The notes beneath the pieces are model-generated. The model had not been told where the DNA came from and ran no database searches. It was given only the letters and a program-made list of their open reading frames with translations. The position numbers and the translations under genes are program-made. From assembly GCA_036971475.1 (NCBI GenBank), contig JBAIZL010000003.1:83259595-83323594 (forward strand): 64,000 nt of DNA. Reading direction: 5' to 3'. Of the stretch, positions 39,831 to 53,272 are shown piece after piece. How positions within the stretch are numbered: position 1 is the stretch's first letter; every line of letters begins with the position of its first letter. This stretch comes from Prosapia bicincta (lineage: Eukaryota > Arthropoda > Insecta > Hemiptera > Cercopidae).

Positions 39831-42800
39831 CACACTGTAATAAGATTATACATCCTTTACAAAACCCTTGAATAAACAAAGAAATTGCTACTTGTAGCTT
39901 CTTCCTACCGCACACTGTAATACGGTCATATATTCTTAACAAACTCTTTAGAACACAAAGAATTTGCTACTTGTATCTTCCTCTTACATCCTTCTGGTAT
40001 ACGATCATACATCTTTTACAAACTCTTTAGAACACAAAGAATTTGCTACTTGTATCACCTTCCTACCTCCTTCTGTAATACTATCATACATAATTTACAA
40101 ACTCTTTAGAGCACATCGAGTTTGCTACTTGTATCTTCTACGTACCTCGTTTTGTATTACAATCATACATTCTTAACAAACTCTTTAGAACACAAAGAAT
40201 TTGCTACATGTATCTTTTTCCTTCCTCTCATTGTAATACGATCATACATCCCTAACAAACTCTTTAGAACACAAAGAATTGGCTACTTGTATTTTCTTCC
40301 TACCTCCATCTGTAATACGATCATACATCAGTTACAAACACTATAGGACACAAAGAATACACTACTTATAACCTTCTTCCTACGTCCTTCTGTAATACGA
40401 TCATACATAATTTACAAACTCTTTAGAGCACAAAGAATTTGCTACTTGTATCTTCTACCTACCTCGTTCTGTATTACAATCATACATTCTTAACAAACTC
40501 TTTAGAACACAAAGAATTTGCTACTTGTATCTCCTTCCTACCTCCTTCTGTATTACGATCATACATCCTTAACAAATTCTTTATAACACAAAGAATTTAC
40601 TACTTGTATCTCCTTCCTACCGCGTTCTGTAATACGATCATACATCCCTTACAAACGCCTTCAATAAACAAAGAACTTGCTACTTGTATCTTCCTCTTAC
40701 ATCCTTCTGGTATACGATCATACATCCTTTACAAACTCCTTCAATAAACAAAGACATTGCTCCTTGTAGCTTCTTCTTACCGCACACTGTATTACGATCA
40801 TACATCCTTCACAAACTCCTTGCATAAACAAAGAAATTGCTACTTGTAGCTTCTTCTTACCGCACACTGTAATACGATCATACATTCTTAATCGACTCTT
40901 TAGAACACAAAGAACTTGCTACTTGCATCTTCTTCCTACCTCCCACTGTAATACGATCGTACATCCTTAACACACTCTTTAGAACACAAAGAATTGGCTA
41001 CTTTTATTTTCTTACTACCTCCTTCTGTAATACGATTATACATACTTTACAAACTCTTTAGAACAGAAAGGATTTTCTACTTGTATCTCTTCTCTACCTT
41101 CTTTTGTAATACGATCATACATCCTTTACAAATTCTTTATAACACAAAGAAATTGCTACTTGTATCTTCCTCTTACATCCTTCTGGTATACGATCATACA
41201 TCTTTTACAAACTCTTTAGAACACAAAGAATTTGCTACTTGTATCACCTTCCTACCTCCTTCTGTAATACTATCATACATCCGTTAAAAACTCCTTGAAT
41301 AAACAAAGAAATTGCTACTTGTAGCTTCTTCCTATCTCCTTCTGTAATACGATCATACATCCTTTACAAACTCTTAGAACACAAAGAACATGCTACTTGT
41401 GTCTTCTTCCTACCTCCCATTGTAATACGATCGTACATCCTTAACAAACTCATTACAACACAAAGAACTTGCTACTTGTATCTTCTTCCTTCCTATCCCT
41501 GTAACACGATCATACATCCTTAACAAACTCTTTAGAACACAAAGAACGTCCTACTTGCATCTTCTTCCTACCTCCCATTGTAATACGATCGTACGTCCTT
41601 AACAAACTCTTTAGAACATAAAGAACTTGCTACTTTTATTTTCTTACTACCTCCTTCTGTAATACGATTATACATACTTTACAAACTCTTTAGAACAGAT
41701 AGGATTTTCTACTTGTATCTCTTCTCTACCTCCTTTTGTAATACGATCATACATCCTTTACAAATTCTTTATAACACAAAGAATTTGCTACTTGTATCTT
41801 CTTCCTACCTCGTTCTGTAATACGATCATACATCCTTATCAAACACTTTAGAACACAGAAAATTGGCTACTTTTATCATCTTCCTACCTCCTTCTGTTAT
41901 ACGATTATACATCCTTTACAAACTCTTTAGAACAGAAAGGATTTTCTACTATTATCTCTTCTCTACCTCCTTTTGTAATACGATCATACATCCTTTACAA
42001 ATTCTTTATAACACAAAGAATTTGCTACTTGTAACTTCTTCCTACCTCCTTCTGTAATACGATCATACATCCTTTACAAACTCATTACAACACAAAGAAC
42101 TTGCTACTTGTATCTCCTTCCTACCGCGTTCTGTAATACGATCATACATCCCTTACAAACGCCTTCAATAAACAAAGAACTTGCTACTTGTATATTCCTC
42201 TTACATCCTTCTGCTATACGATCATACATCATTTACAAACTCTTTAGAACACAAAGAATTTGCTACTTGTAACTTCTTCCTACCTTCTTCTGTAATACGA
42301 TCATACATCCTTTACAAACTTCTTGAATAAACAAAGAAAATGCTACTTGTAGCTTCTTCTTACCGCACTCTGTAATACGATCAAACATCCTTTACAAAAT
42401 CCTTGTATAAAAAAAGAATTTGCTACTTGTAGCTTCTTCTTACCGGACACTGTAATACGATCATACATCCTTTACAAACTCCTTGAATAAACAAAGAAAT
42501 TGCTATTTGTAGCTTCGTCTTACTTGTAGCTTCTTCTTACCGGACACTGTAATACGATCATACATCCTTTACAAACTCCTTGAATAAACAAAGAATTTGC
42601 TGCATGTATCTCCTTCCTAACTCGTTCTGTAATACGATCATATATTCTTAACAAACTCTTTAGAACACAAACATTTTGCTACTTGTATCTTCCTCTTACA
42701 TCCTTCTCGTATACGATCATACATCTTTTACAAACTCTTTAGAACACAAAGAATTTGCTACTTGTATCACCTTCCTACCTCCTTCTGTAATACTATCATA

Positions 42801-44099
42801 CATCCGTTACAAACTTCTTGAATAAACAAAGAAATTGCTACTTGTAGCTTCTTCTTCCCGCACACTGTAATACGATCATACATCCTTTACAAACTCTTTA
42901 GATTACAAAGAATTGGCTACTTGTATTTTCATCCTACCTCCTTCTGTAATACGATCATACATCCTTTACAAACTCTTTAGAACACAAAGAATATACTACT
43001 TATATCTTCTTTCTACCTCCTTCTGTAATATGATCATACATAATTTACAAACTCTTTAGAGCACAACGAGTTTGCTACTTGTATCTTCTACGTACCTCGT
43101 TCTGTATTACAATCATAATATTCTTAACAAACTCTTTAGAACACAAAGAATTTGCTACTTGTAACTTCTTCCTACCTCCTTCTGTAATACGATCATACAT
43201 CCTTTACAAACTCATTACAACACAAAGAACTTGCTACTTGTATCTCCTTCCTACCGCGTTCTGTAATACGATCATACATCCCTTACAAACGCCTTCAATA
43301 AACAAAGAACTTGCTACTTGTATATTCCTCTTACATCCTTCTGGTATACGATCATACGTCCTTTACAAACTCCTTCATTAAAAAAAAAAAATTGCTCCTT
43401 GTAGCTTCTTCTTACCGCACACTGTAATACGATCATACATCCTTCACAAACACCTTGCATAAACAAAGAAATTGCTACTTGTATCTTCTTCTTACCGCAC
43501 ACTGTAATACGATCATACATCCTTTACAAACTCTTAGAACACAAAGAACATGCTACTTGTATCTTCTTCCTACCTACCATTGTAATACGATCGTACATCC
43601 TTAACAAACTCATTACAACACAAAGAACTTCCTACTTGCATATTCTTCCTACCTCCCATTGTAATACGATCGTACATCCTTAACAAACTCTTTAGAACAC
43701 AAAGAATTGGCTACTTTTATTTTCTTACTACCTAATTCTGAAATACGATTATACATACTTTACAAACTCTTTAGAACAGAAAGGATTTTCTACTTGTATC
43801 TCTTCTCTACCTCCTTTTGTAATACGATCATACATCCTTTACAAATTCTTTATAACACAAAGAATTTGCTACTTGTATCTTCCTCTTACCTCCTTCTGCT
43901 ATACGATCATACATCATTTACAAACTCTTTAGAACACAAAGAATTTGCTACTTGTAACTTCTTCCTACCTCCTTCTGTAATACGATCATACATCCTTTAC
44001 AAACTTCTTGAATAAAAAAAGAAAATGCAACTTGTAGCTTCTTCTTACCGGACACTGTATTACGATCATACATCCTTTACAAACTCCTTGAATAAACAA

Positions 44100-44720
44100 A
44101 GAAATTGCTACATGTATCTCCTTCCTACTTCGTTCTGTAGTACGATCATACATCCTTTACAAACTCCTTCAATAAACAAAGAAATTGCTATTTGTAGCTT
44201 CCTCTTACCGCACACTGTAATACGATCATACATCTTTTACAAACTCCTTGAATAAACAAATAAATTGCTACTTGTAGCTTCTTCTTACCGCACACTGTAA
44301 TACGATCACACATCCTTTACAAACTCCTTGAATAAACAAAGAAATTGGTACTTGTAGCTTCTTCCTACCGCACACTGTAATACGGTCATATATTCTTAAC
44401 AAACTCTTTAGAACACAAAGAATTTGCTACTTGTATCTTCCTCTTACATCCTTCTGGTATACGATCATACATCTTTTACAAACTCTTTAGAACACAAAGA
44501 ATTTGCTACTTGTATCACCTTCCTACCTCCTTCTGTAATACTATCATACATCCGTTACAAACTCCTTGAATAAACAAAGAAATTGCTACTTGTAGCTTCT
44601 TCTTCCCGCACACTTTAATACGATCATACATCCTTTACAAACTCTTTAGATTACAAAGGATTGGCTACTTGTATTTTCATCCTACCTCCTTCTGTAATAC
44701 GATCATACATCCTTTACAAA
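44100..44720. repeat. Higher-order block of array 2, repeated at +2,460 bp
   Basis: The unit order from about 44.10 to 44.70 kb, including TACGGTCATATATTC, the CTATCATACATCCGTTAC unit and TTAGATTACAAAG, is repeated at about 46.57-47.16 kb. The copies differ by scattered single bases. Confidence 0.7.
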
Positions 44721-47700
44721 CTCTTTAGAACACAAAGAATATACTACTTATATCTTCTTCCTACCTCCTTCTGTAATACGATCATACATAATTTACAATA
44801 TCTTTAGAGCACAAGAGTTTGCTACTTGTATCTTCTACCTACCTCGTTCTGTATTACTATCATACATTCTTAACAAACTCTTTAGAACCCAAAGAATTTG
44901 CTACTTGTATCTTTTTCCTTCCTCTCATTGTAATACGATCATACATCCCTAACAAACTCTTTCGAACACAAAGAATTGGCTACTTGTATTTTCTTCCTAC
45001 CTTAATCTGTAATACGATCATACATCAGTTACAAACTCTATAGAACACAAAGAATATACTACTTATAATCTTCTTCCTACGTCCTTCTGTAATACGATCA
45101 TACATAATTTACAAACTCTTTAGAGCACAAAGAGTTTACTACTTGTATCTTCTTCCTACCTCGTTCTGTATTACGATCATACATCCTTATCAAACACTTT
45201 AGAACGCAGAAAATTGGCTACTTTTATCATCTTCCTACCTCCTTCTGTTATACGATTATACATCCTTTACAAACTCTTTAGAACAGAAAGGATTTTCTAC
45301 TTTTATCTCTACTCTACCTCCTTTTGTAATACGATCATACATCCTTTACAAATTCTTTATAACACAAAGAATTTGCTACTTGTATCTCCTTCCTACCTCC
45401 TTCTGTAATACGATCATACATCCTTTACAAATTCTTTATAACACAAAGAATTTGCTACTTGTATCTCCTTCCTACCGCGTTCTGTAATACGATCATACAT
45501 CCCTTACAAACGCCTTCAATAAACAAAGAACTTGCTACTTGTATATTCCTCTTACATCCTTCTGGTATACGATCATACATCCTTTACAAACTCCTTCATT
45601 AAACAAAAAAAATTGCTCTTTGTAGCTTCTTCTTACCGCACACTGTAATACGATCATACATCCTTCACAAACTCCTTGCATAAACAAAGAAATTGCTACT
45701 TGTAGCTTCTTCTTACCGCACACTGTAATACGATCATACATCCTTTACAAACTCTTAGAACACAAAGAACATGCTACTTGTATCTTCTTCCTACCTCCCA
45801 TTGTAATACTATCGTACATCCTTAACAAACTCATTACAACACAAAGAACTTCCTACTTGCATCTTCTTCCTACCTCCCATTGTAATACGATCGTACATCC
45901 CTAACACACTCTTTAGAACACAAAGAATTGGCTACTTTTATTTTCTTACTACCTAATTCTGTAATACGATTATACATACTTTACAAACTCTTTAGAACAG
46001 AAAGGATTTTCTACTTGTATCTCTTCTCTACCTCCTTTTGTAATACGATCATACATCCTTTACAAATTCTTTATAACACAAAGAATTTGCTACTTGTATC
46101 TTCCTCTTACCTCCTTCTGCTATACGATCATACATCATTTACAAACTCTTTAGAACACAAAGAATTTGCTACTTGTAACTTCTTCCTACCTCCTTCTGTA
46201 ATACGATCATACATCCTTTACAAACTTCTTGAATAAACAAAGAAAATGCTAATTGTAGCTTCTTCTTACCGGACACTGTATTACGATCATACATCCTTTA
46301 CAAACTCCTTGAATAAACAAAGAAATTGCTATTTGTAGCTTCGTCTTACCGCACACTGTAATACGATCATACATCCTTTACAAACTCCTTGAATAAACAA
46401 AGAATTTGCTACATGTATCTCCTTCCTAACTCGTTCTCTAATACGATCATACATCCTTTACAAACGCCTTCAATGAAGGAAGAACTTGCTACTTGTATCT
46501 TCCTCTTACATCCTTCTGGTATACGATCATACATCATTTAAAAACTCTTTAGAACACAAAGAATTGGCTACTTGTATCTCCTTTCTACCTCCTTCTGTAG
46601 TACGATCATACATCCTTTACAAACTCCTTCAATAAACAAAGAAATTGCTATTTGTAGCTTCCTCTTACCGCACACTGTAATACGATCATACATCTTTTAC
46701 AAACTCCTTGAATAAACAAATAAATTGCTACTTGTAGCTTCTTCTTACCGCACACTGTAATACGATCACACATCCTTTACAAACTCCTTGAATAAACAAA
46801 GAAATTGGTACTTGTAGCTTCTTCCTACCGCACACTGTAATACGGTCATATATTCTTAACAAACTCTTTAGAACACAAAGAATTTGCTACTTGTATCTTC
46901 CTCTTACATCCTTCTGGTATACGATCATACATCTTTTACAAACTCTTTAGAACACAAAGAATTTGCTACTTGTATCACCTTCCTACCTCCTTCTGTAATA
47001 CTATCATACATCCGTTACAAACTCCTTGAATAAACAAAGAAATTGCTACTTGTAGCTTCTTCTTCCCGCACACTGTAATACGATCATACATCCTTTACAA
47101 ACTCTTTAGATTACAAAGAATTGGCTACTTATATTTTCATCCTACCTCCTTCTGTAATACGATCATACATCCTTTGCAAACTCTATAGGACACAAAGAAT
47201 ATACTACTTATATCTTCTTCCTACCTCCTTCTGTAATACGATCATACATAATTTCCAAACTCTATTGGACACAAAGAATATACTACTTATAATCTTATTC
47301 CTACGTCCTTCTGTAATACGATCATACATAATTTACAAACTCTTTAGAGCACAAAGAGTTTGCTAGTTGTATCTTCTACCTACCTCGTTCTGTATTACAA
47401 TCATACATTCTTAACAAACTCTTTAGAACACAAAGAATTTATACTTCTATCTTTTTCCTTCCTCTCATTGTAATACGATCATACATCCCTAACAAACTCT
47501 TTAGAACACAAAAAATTGGCTACTTGTATTTTCTTCCTACCTCCATCTGTAATACGATCATACATCAGTTACAAACTCTATAGAACACAAAGAATATACT
47601 ACTTATAATCTTCTTCCTACGTCCTTCTGTAATACGATCATACATAATTTACAAACTCTTTAGAGCACAAAGAGTTTACTACTTGTATCTTCTTCCTACC

Positions 47701-50040
47701 TCGTTCTGTAATACGATCATACATCCTTATCAAACACTTTAGAACACAGAAATTTGGCTACTTCTATCATCTTCCTACCTCCTTCTGTTATACGATTATA
47801 CATCCTTTACAAACTCTTTAGAACAGAAAGGATTTTCTACTTTTATCTCTTCTCTACCTCCTTTTGTAATACGATCATACATCCTTTACAAATTCTTTAT
47901 AACACAAAGAATTTGCTACTTGTATCTCCTTCCTACCTCCTTCTGTATTACGATCATACATCCTTAACAAATTCTTTATAACACAAAGAATTTACTACTT
48001 GTATCTCCTTCCTACCGCGTTCTGTAATACGATCATACATCCCTTACAAACGCCTTCAATAAACAAAGAGCTTGCTACTTGTATCTTCCTCTTACATCCT
48101 TCTGGTATACGATCATACATCCTTTACAAACTCCTTCAATAAACAAAGACATTGCTCCTTGTAGCTTCTTCTTACCGCACACTGTATTACGATCATACAT
48201 CCTTCACAAACTCCTTGCATAAACAAAGAAATTGCTACTTGTAGCTTCTTCTTACCGCACACTGTAATACGATCATACATTCTTAATCGACTCTTTAGAA
48301 CACAAAGAACTTGCTACTTGTATCTTCTTCCTACCTCCCATTGTAATACGATCGTACATCCTTAACAAACTCATTACAACACAAAGAACTTGCTACTTGT
48401 ATCTTCTTCCTTCCTATCCCTGTAACACGATCATACATCCTTAACAAACTCTTTAGAACACAAAGAACTTGCTACTTGCATCTTCTTCCTACCTCCCATT
48501 GTAATACGATCGTACATCCTTAACAAACTCTTTAGAACACAAAGAATTGGCTACTTTTATTTTCTTACTACCTCCTTCTGTAATACTATTATACATACTT
48601 TACAAACTCTTTAGAACAGAAAGGATTTTCTACTTGTGTCTCTTCTCTACCTTCTTTTGTAATACGATCATACATCATTTACAAACTCTTTAGAACACAA
48701 AGAATTTGCTACTTGTAACTTATTCCTACCTCCTTCTGTAATACGATCATACATCCTTTACAAACTTCTTGAATAAACAAAGAAAATGCTACTTGTAGTT
48801 TCTTCTTACCGCACTCTGTAATACGATCATACATCCTTTACAAAATCCTTGAGTAAAAAAAGAATTTGCTACTTGTAGCTTCTTCTTACCGGACACTGTA
48901 ATACGATCATACATCCTTTACAAACTCCTTGAATAAACAAAGAAATTGCTATTTGTAGCTTCGTCTTACCGCACACTGTAATACGATCATACAGCCTTTA
49001 CAAACTCCTTGAATAAACAAAGAATTTGCTACATGTATCTCCTTCCTAACTCGTTCTGTAATACGATCATACATCCTTTACAAACGCCTTCAATAAACAA
49101 AGAACTTGGTACTTGTATCTTCTTCTTACATCCTTCTGATATACGATCATACATCATTTACAAACTCTTTAGAACACAAAGAATTGGCTACTTGTATCTC
49201 CTTTCTACCTCTTTCTGTAATACGATCATACATCCTTTACGAACTCCTTCAATAAACAAAGAAATTGCTACCTTAGCTTCCTCTTACCGCACACTGTATT
49301 ACGATCATACATCTTTTACAAACTCCTTGAATAAACAAATAAATTGCTACTTGTAGCTTCTTCCTACCGCACACTGTAATACGGTCATATATTCTTAACA
49401 AACTCTTTAGAACAAAAAGAATTTGCTACTTGTATCTTCCTCTTACATCCTTCTGGTATACGATCATACATCTTTTACAAACTCTTTAGAACACAAAGAA
49501 TTCGCTACTTGTATCACCTTCCTACCTCCTTCTGTAATACTATCATGCATCCGTTACAAACTCCTTGAATAAACAAAGAAATTGCTACTTGTAGCTTCTT
49601 CTTCCCGCACACTGTAATACGATCATACATCCTTTACAAACACTTTAGATTACAAAGAATTGGCTACTTGTATTTTCATCCTACTTCCTTCTGTAATACG
49701 ATCATACATCCTTTACAAACTCTTTAGAACACAAAGAATATACTACTTATATCTTCTTCCTACCTCCTTCTGTAATACGATTATACATACTTTACAAACT
49801 ATTTAGAACAGAAAGGATTTTCTACTTGTATCTCGTCCCTGCCTCCTTCTGTAATACGATCATACATCCTTTACAAACACCTTGAATAAACAACGAAATT
49901 GCTACTTGTAGCTTCTTCTTACTGCACACTGTAATACGATCATACATCCTTTACAAATTTTTTAGAACACATAGAATTTGGTACTCGTATCTTCCTCTTC
50001 CCTTCTTCTGTAATACGATCACACATACTTTACAAACTGT

Positions 50041-50880
50041 ATGTGTTTCCTCGCGTGAGCGTGTGCGGATGCCTGTTTTTAAATAGCCTGTATTTTTTTC
50101 AAATTATGTTCTTTTTCCACTCATACTCATAAGTATGATTCCTAGCAAGCAAGAATGGACAGTTTGTCCTCGCTGAGTTTCGTTCACTGAGGTTCTCACG
50201 TCACTTTACGGGGTTATTATTTAACTCTTTATAACATAAACATGTATACTCTTTGTGTATTTTCTTATTCAACTTTTCTGTTAATAATTTTTCTTCTTGT
50301 TGTGTCATATTGGTGTGATCATATTAGAAACATTAGTTGTTTAACCTAGATGTTTTATTTTGAGAAGCAAGCCAGAAGTACACATTGACGGAAGCTCAAG
50401 AAAGAGAAATGTTCGAGATCCACTTCCCTCTGCTAATTGTTTGTCCCAACAGATTCCGTTGGCTAAACCACTTATTTAGGGACATGCGTAGTTACTTCAT
50501 GCCCACACCAACGTCAAACTTTCGTAAAAACTTGCTTTGAGAGATATTTCTGAGAAGAGGCTCATTAGAGAATGATTATTTCATCATATAAAACTCCCTG
50601 AGGTGGATCCACATAAAGATTCCGTTACTATCTTCAATTTGAAACATTAAGACTCAGACGTAAATCCCGCCAGAGCTGATGTTATTCTAATCAAAAATCA
50701 ATGAAGGAAGTCTATGGTGTCCTAGATCTACATTTTTAAAGCCCTCCTACACGATTGACAACTAAACAAACTAAAAATAATTTTGTTTACATTGGTAAAA
50801 TTCTATTAACATTAATACTATGTTGTATTTATTACTAAAAAAGTAGTAGTATTGCATCTGGCACCCGAACTACCACATCT
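50041..50880. other. Unassigned intronic DNA after array 2
   Basis: About 840 bp without a credible ORF. The transition from array 2 is abrupt, at TTTACAAACTGTATG. No known element is recognised. Confidence 0.5.
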
Positions 50881-50885
50881 ATGGG

Positions 50886-51150
50886 TTATTATTATTATTA
50901 GAAACTCGGAGGGACCTTATCGGTGTAGAACACTTCGCTACGGTCTATGTACTCTCTTCCCATCCCTACCACAGGATTAGCTTAGTGGATGCCTACCTCT
51001 TTGCAGAATCCAAGTACCCACCTGATGCTAAATCTTCTGATATCCTCTGGTGTACATACCCGCCAGGCAAACCACTTTCGTCTTGCAGCTCCCATAGCAG
51101 GGCTCTCACAGAGCACGTGTATTGGTAGCGTGGCAGTTCTGGTAGCGTGA
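50886..51150 (-). mobile_element. Non-LTR retrotransposon 3' end (I/Jockey-like), 5'-truncated
   Basis: On the minus strand an open frame from about 51,150 down to a TAA at 50,984-50,982 reads HVLCESPAMG, then WFAWRVCTPEDIRRF and LGFCKEVGI. This is the C-terminal Cys/His region and conserved tail of LINE ORF2 proteins of the I/Jockey superfamily. About 80 bp of 3' UTR follows, then a simple tail of five TAA triplets (complement of 50,886-50,900), as in I-type elements. Everything upstream (reverse transcriptase, endonuclease) is missing, as in a 5'-truncated insertion. The start is the limit of recognisable similarity. I saw no target-site duplication. The clade assignment is tentative. Confidence 0.55.
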
Positions 51151-51204
51151 ATATTTAAATATCCGATTTTAATTATTGTTTGTGAGACTTTACTTTAGCG
51201 GCCT

Positions 51205-51788
51205 ACAGTGAGGAAGCTGATGAATGCTTACAGGGAGATCTTGTGGTTTGGCTTGTGGAGAATTCAACTAAAATAGGTGGCGCAGGACAAATTGTTAAAG
51301 TGGATGAAAGCGTGTTTGGGAAACGTAAGTACAATCGTGGGTGTTTGGGGTGGTTGGTGGTATAGATAGAGACAGTAAACAGTGTTTTCTGAAAATTGTT
51401 GAAGAAAGGGATTCAGCTACTTTACTGCAAATAATAATGGAAAATGTGGAGCCTGGGATGACAGTCATTACTGATATATAGAAGGGGTACAATTCTCTGG
51501 GACAAAATGGATGACTACACAAAACGGTCAATCACGCTCTCATTTTTGTTTGTCCTGGTGATCGTAATGTGCACACGCAGACAATAGAGAGCCATTGGGC
51601 TAAGATAAAACGTGATATAGGCCCTACGCCGAAGAATAGGTCGAATGGCAGTCACTGAGTTCGAAACATACCTTGTGGAATACTTATGGAGAAATATTGT
51701 TTCGACAAAGCCAGAACAGTTTGAAGATATTTTAAGGCAATCAATTATATCTTCCCTCAATAATTGTGTAAAACATTTGAATCAGTAA
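51205..51788 (+). pseudogene. Merlin-type (ISXO2-like) transposase relic
   Basis: The conceptual translation matches the ISXO2-like DDE domain of Merlin DNA transposons. It reads [20 protein letters not shown] at about 51.26-51.32 kb, then [22 protein letters not shown]-stop-KGY, HTQTIESHWAKIKRD, and a C-terminal TEFETYLVEYLWRN ending at TAA 51,786-51,788. Candidate catalytic residues are Asp (codon 51,303), Asp (51,473) and Glu (51,587). The copy is dead: it has a frameshift near 51,345, in-frame stops at 51,479-51,481 and 51,512-51,514, and another frameshift near 51,630. The N-terminal zinc-binding part is not found. It lies in the Osiris intron in antisense orientation, directly beside the LINE fragment. 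Terminal inverted repeats were not located. Confidence 0.75.
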
Positions 51789-52985
51789 TATATGAATATA
51801 GATATTTATGCCATAGAATAGAATAAACAGACGCCAATGCCGGTCACTTGATTTAAATAATAGATAGGTAGTTTAGTTAAGTTCTAGATTAAGAAGAAAA
51901 ATAAGACAATGCTACTTTTAGCAGCTTCGTGTAAATATAAATTTCCTCATATGAGGTGACTCCAAGATTAAGAAGAAATATAACAAGGCTCTCTCGGCCG
52001 CTTTGAGTAAAATGAGGAAATTGTTCCATAAATAGTTTAGTATTTTAAATCAACAACTTTTCATATTACTTGGAATGGTTGGAGAAGCATTCTACTCTAA
52101 AATGAAATAGCCGTGAAAAACTTCATCAAATTTGCGTGAATATGCATTTTTTTCTAGTTTAATAATTTCATTTTTAAATGCTGTAAAATATGGTTGATTA
52201 GTTATAATAATTAGGTTGTTTTTGTTGGTGGTTCGCTCTTTATAAGAAGTCCAGTATGTATGGCCAAAGTGTAACTGCGTTTGTACCACCATTATCTGTG
52301 AGCTTCAGCTTATCGAGTCCCTGTGCCTGATAGTTTGTAAAAGGGCTTTTATTAAAAGAGAAGTGGCCAGTAATACTTCCTTCGAGTGGAAAAGTTGAAA
52401 TTCAATAACAATAGGCGACCACTGAAGGTATAGCACAAATTCTACCTGTCCATCTATTGTTGTCTGGTTTCCTTAACCCGCAGTTGTGTAATAAGTCTTA
52501 GATTATGTTTTTTTAAGTTACACTAAAGGAAACCTTGGGTTGTTTGGTATCATTTTACTTGTAATTATGAATATAATCTACATTTATTAATCATTTTCAG
52601 TTAAAATAAATAGGCTAATAGAGCGGAAATACGACCGGCCCGGGGACCGTCCTAATTCTCTGCGTTTGTACAACTTAGGTGTGCAATGACTCATGGAATA
52701 TGATGGGTTTCCCGGTCAACAAACCCAAACGCAATGACTACCTCCCCCACCCCTCTGACATTTTTTATAACCCGATAAACCAATTCATTATCGTAATACA
52801 TAAGTGGGTCTATATAGTCATTCAAGATTAAGTGCGAACATCAAAAGTACTAGAGTCGGTAAGCTTAATTACAATTCATCATGTTACTTTAGAGTTCGAG
52901 GTATATCATGTCTGCTATGCTCAGTTCGGCACAACCATTACCACGGTTCGTTGTTTAAACTGTCAGATTATGTCAAGAAGCCCAC
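51789..52985. other. Unassigned intronic DNA
   Basis: About 1.2 kb, AT-rich at first. It includes an imperfect two-copy repeat of about 75 bp starting AGATTAAGAAGAAA at about 51,889 and 51,966. A more GC-rich patch (CCGGCCCGGGG) lies near 52,635. No credible coding region is seen. Confidence 0.5.
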
Positions 52986-52989
52986 TCGG

Positions 52990-53272
52990 TGCTGAGGAGA
53001 CGCGGTGCTGGGGAGACTCGGTTCTGAGGAGACGCGGCGCTGAGGAGACGCGGCGTTGAGGAGACGCGGTGCTGAGGAGACGCGGCGCTGAGGAGACGCT
53101 CGCTGAGGAGACGCGGCGCTGAGGAGACGTGGCGCTGAGGAGACGTGGCGCTGAGGAGACGCGGTGCTGGGGAGACTCGGTGCTGAGGAGACGCGGCGCT
53201 GAGGAGACGCTCGCTGAGGAGACGCGGCGCTGAGGAGACGCTCGCTGAGGAGACGCTGTGCTGAGGAGACGG
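52990..53272. repeat. 15-bp GC-rich minisatellite
   Basis: About 19 tandem copies of GCTGAGGAGACGCGG, with variants ending CGCTC, CTCGG or GTGG. Being a multiple of 3, it leaves frames open on both strands; the minus-strand frame (52,973-53,278) gives an SAPRL-like repeat that I do not regard as coding. It stands out by its G+C and purine bias in an AT-rich intron. Confidence 0.92.

Larger units (their letters stand above)
27735..50040. repeat. Satellite array 2, 80/79-bp unit family (intronic)
   Basis: This is about 22.3 kb of head-to-tail units, about 280 by length, all sharing GTAATACGATCATACATCC and TTTACAAACTC. There are two main classes. Class A (80 bp) has TAGCTTCTTCTTACCGCACA and CCTTGAATAAACAAAG. 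Class B (79 bp) has TATCTTCTTCCTACCTCC and TTTAGAACACAAAG. A third, class-B-derived group has CTCCCATTGTAATACGATCG and CATTACAACACAAAG. Classes are intermixed, not segregated. Neither 79 nor 80 is divisible by 3, so ORFs here span at most a few units and are not genes. The array lies in the Osiris intron in one consistent orientation. It has no visible relation to array 1. Confidence 0.96.

Noticed and set aside
29882..49356. Many 60-115-codon ORFs in array 2
   Set aside because: They recur wherever the same three or four units recur and stop when the 79/80-bp frame rotation meets a stop. They are repeat shadows.
27735..50040. CRISPR array
   Set aside because: Units are contiguous with no unique spacers, no leader and no cas genes, and the context is an insect intron.
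51295..51760. Minus-strand ORFs of 78 and 81 codons
   Set aside because: They are antisense to the Merlin transposase relic, whose conserved motifs lie on the plus strand.
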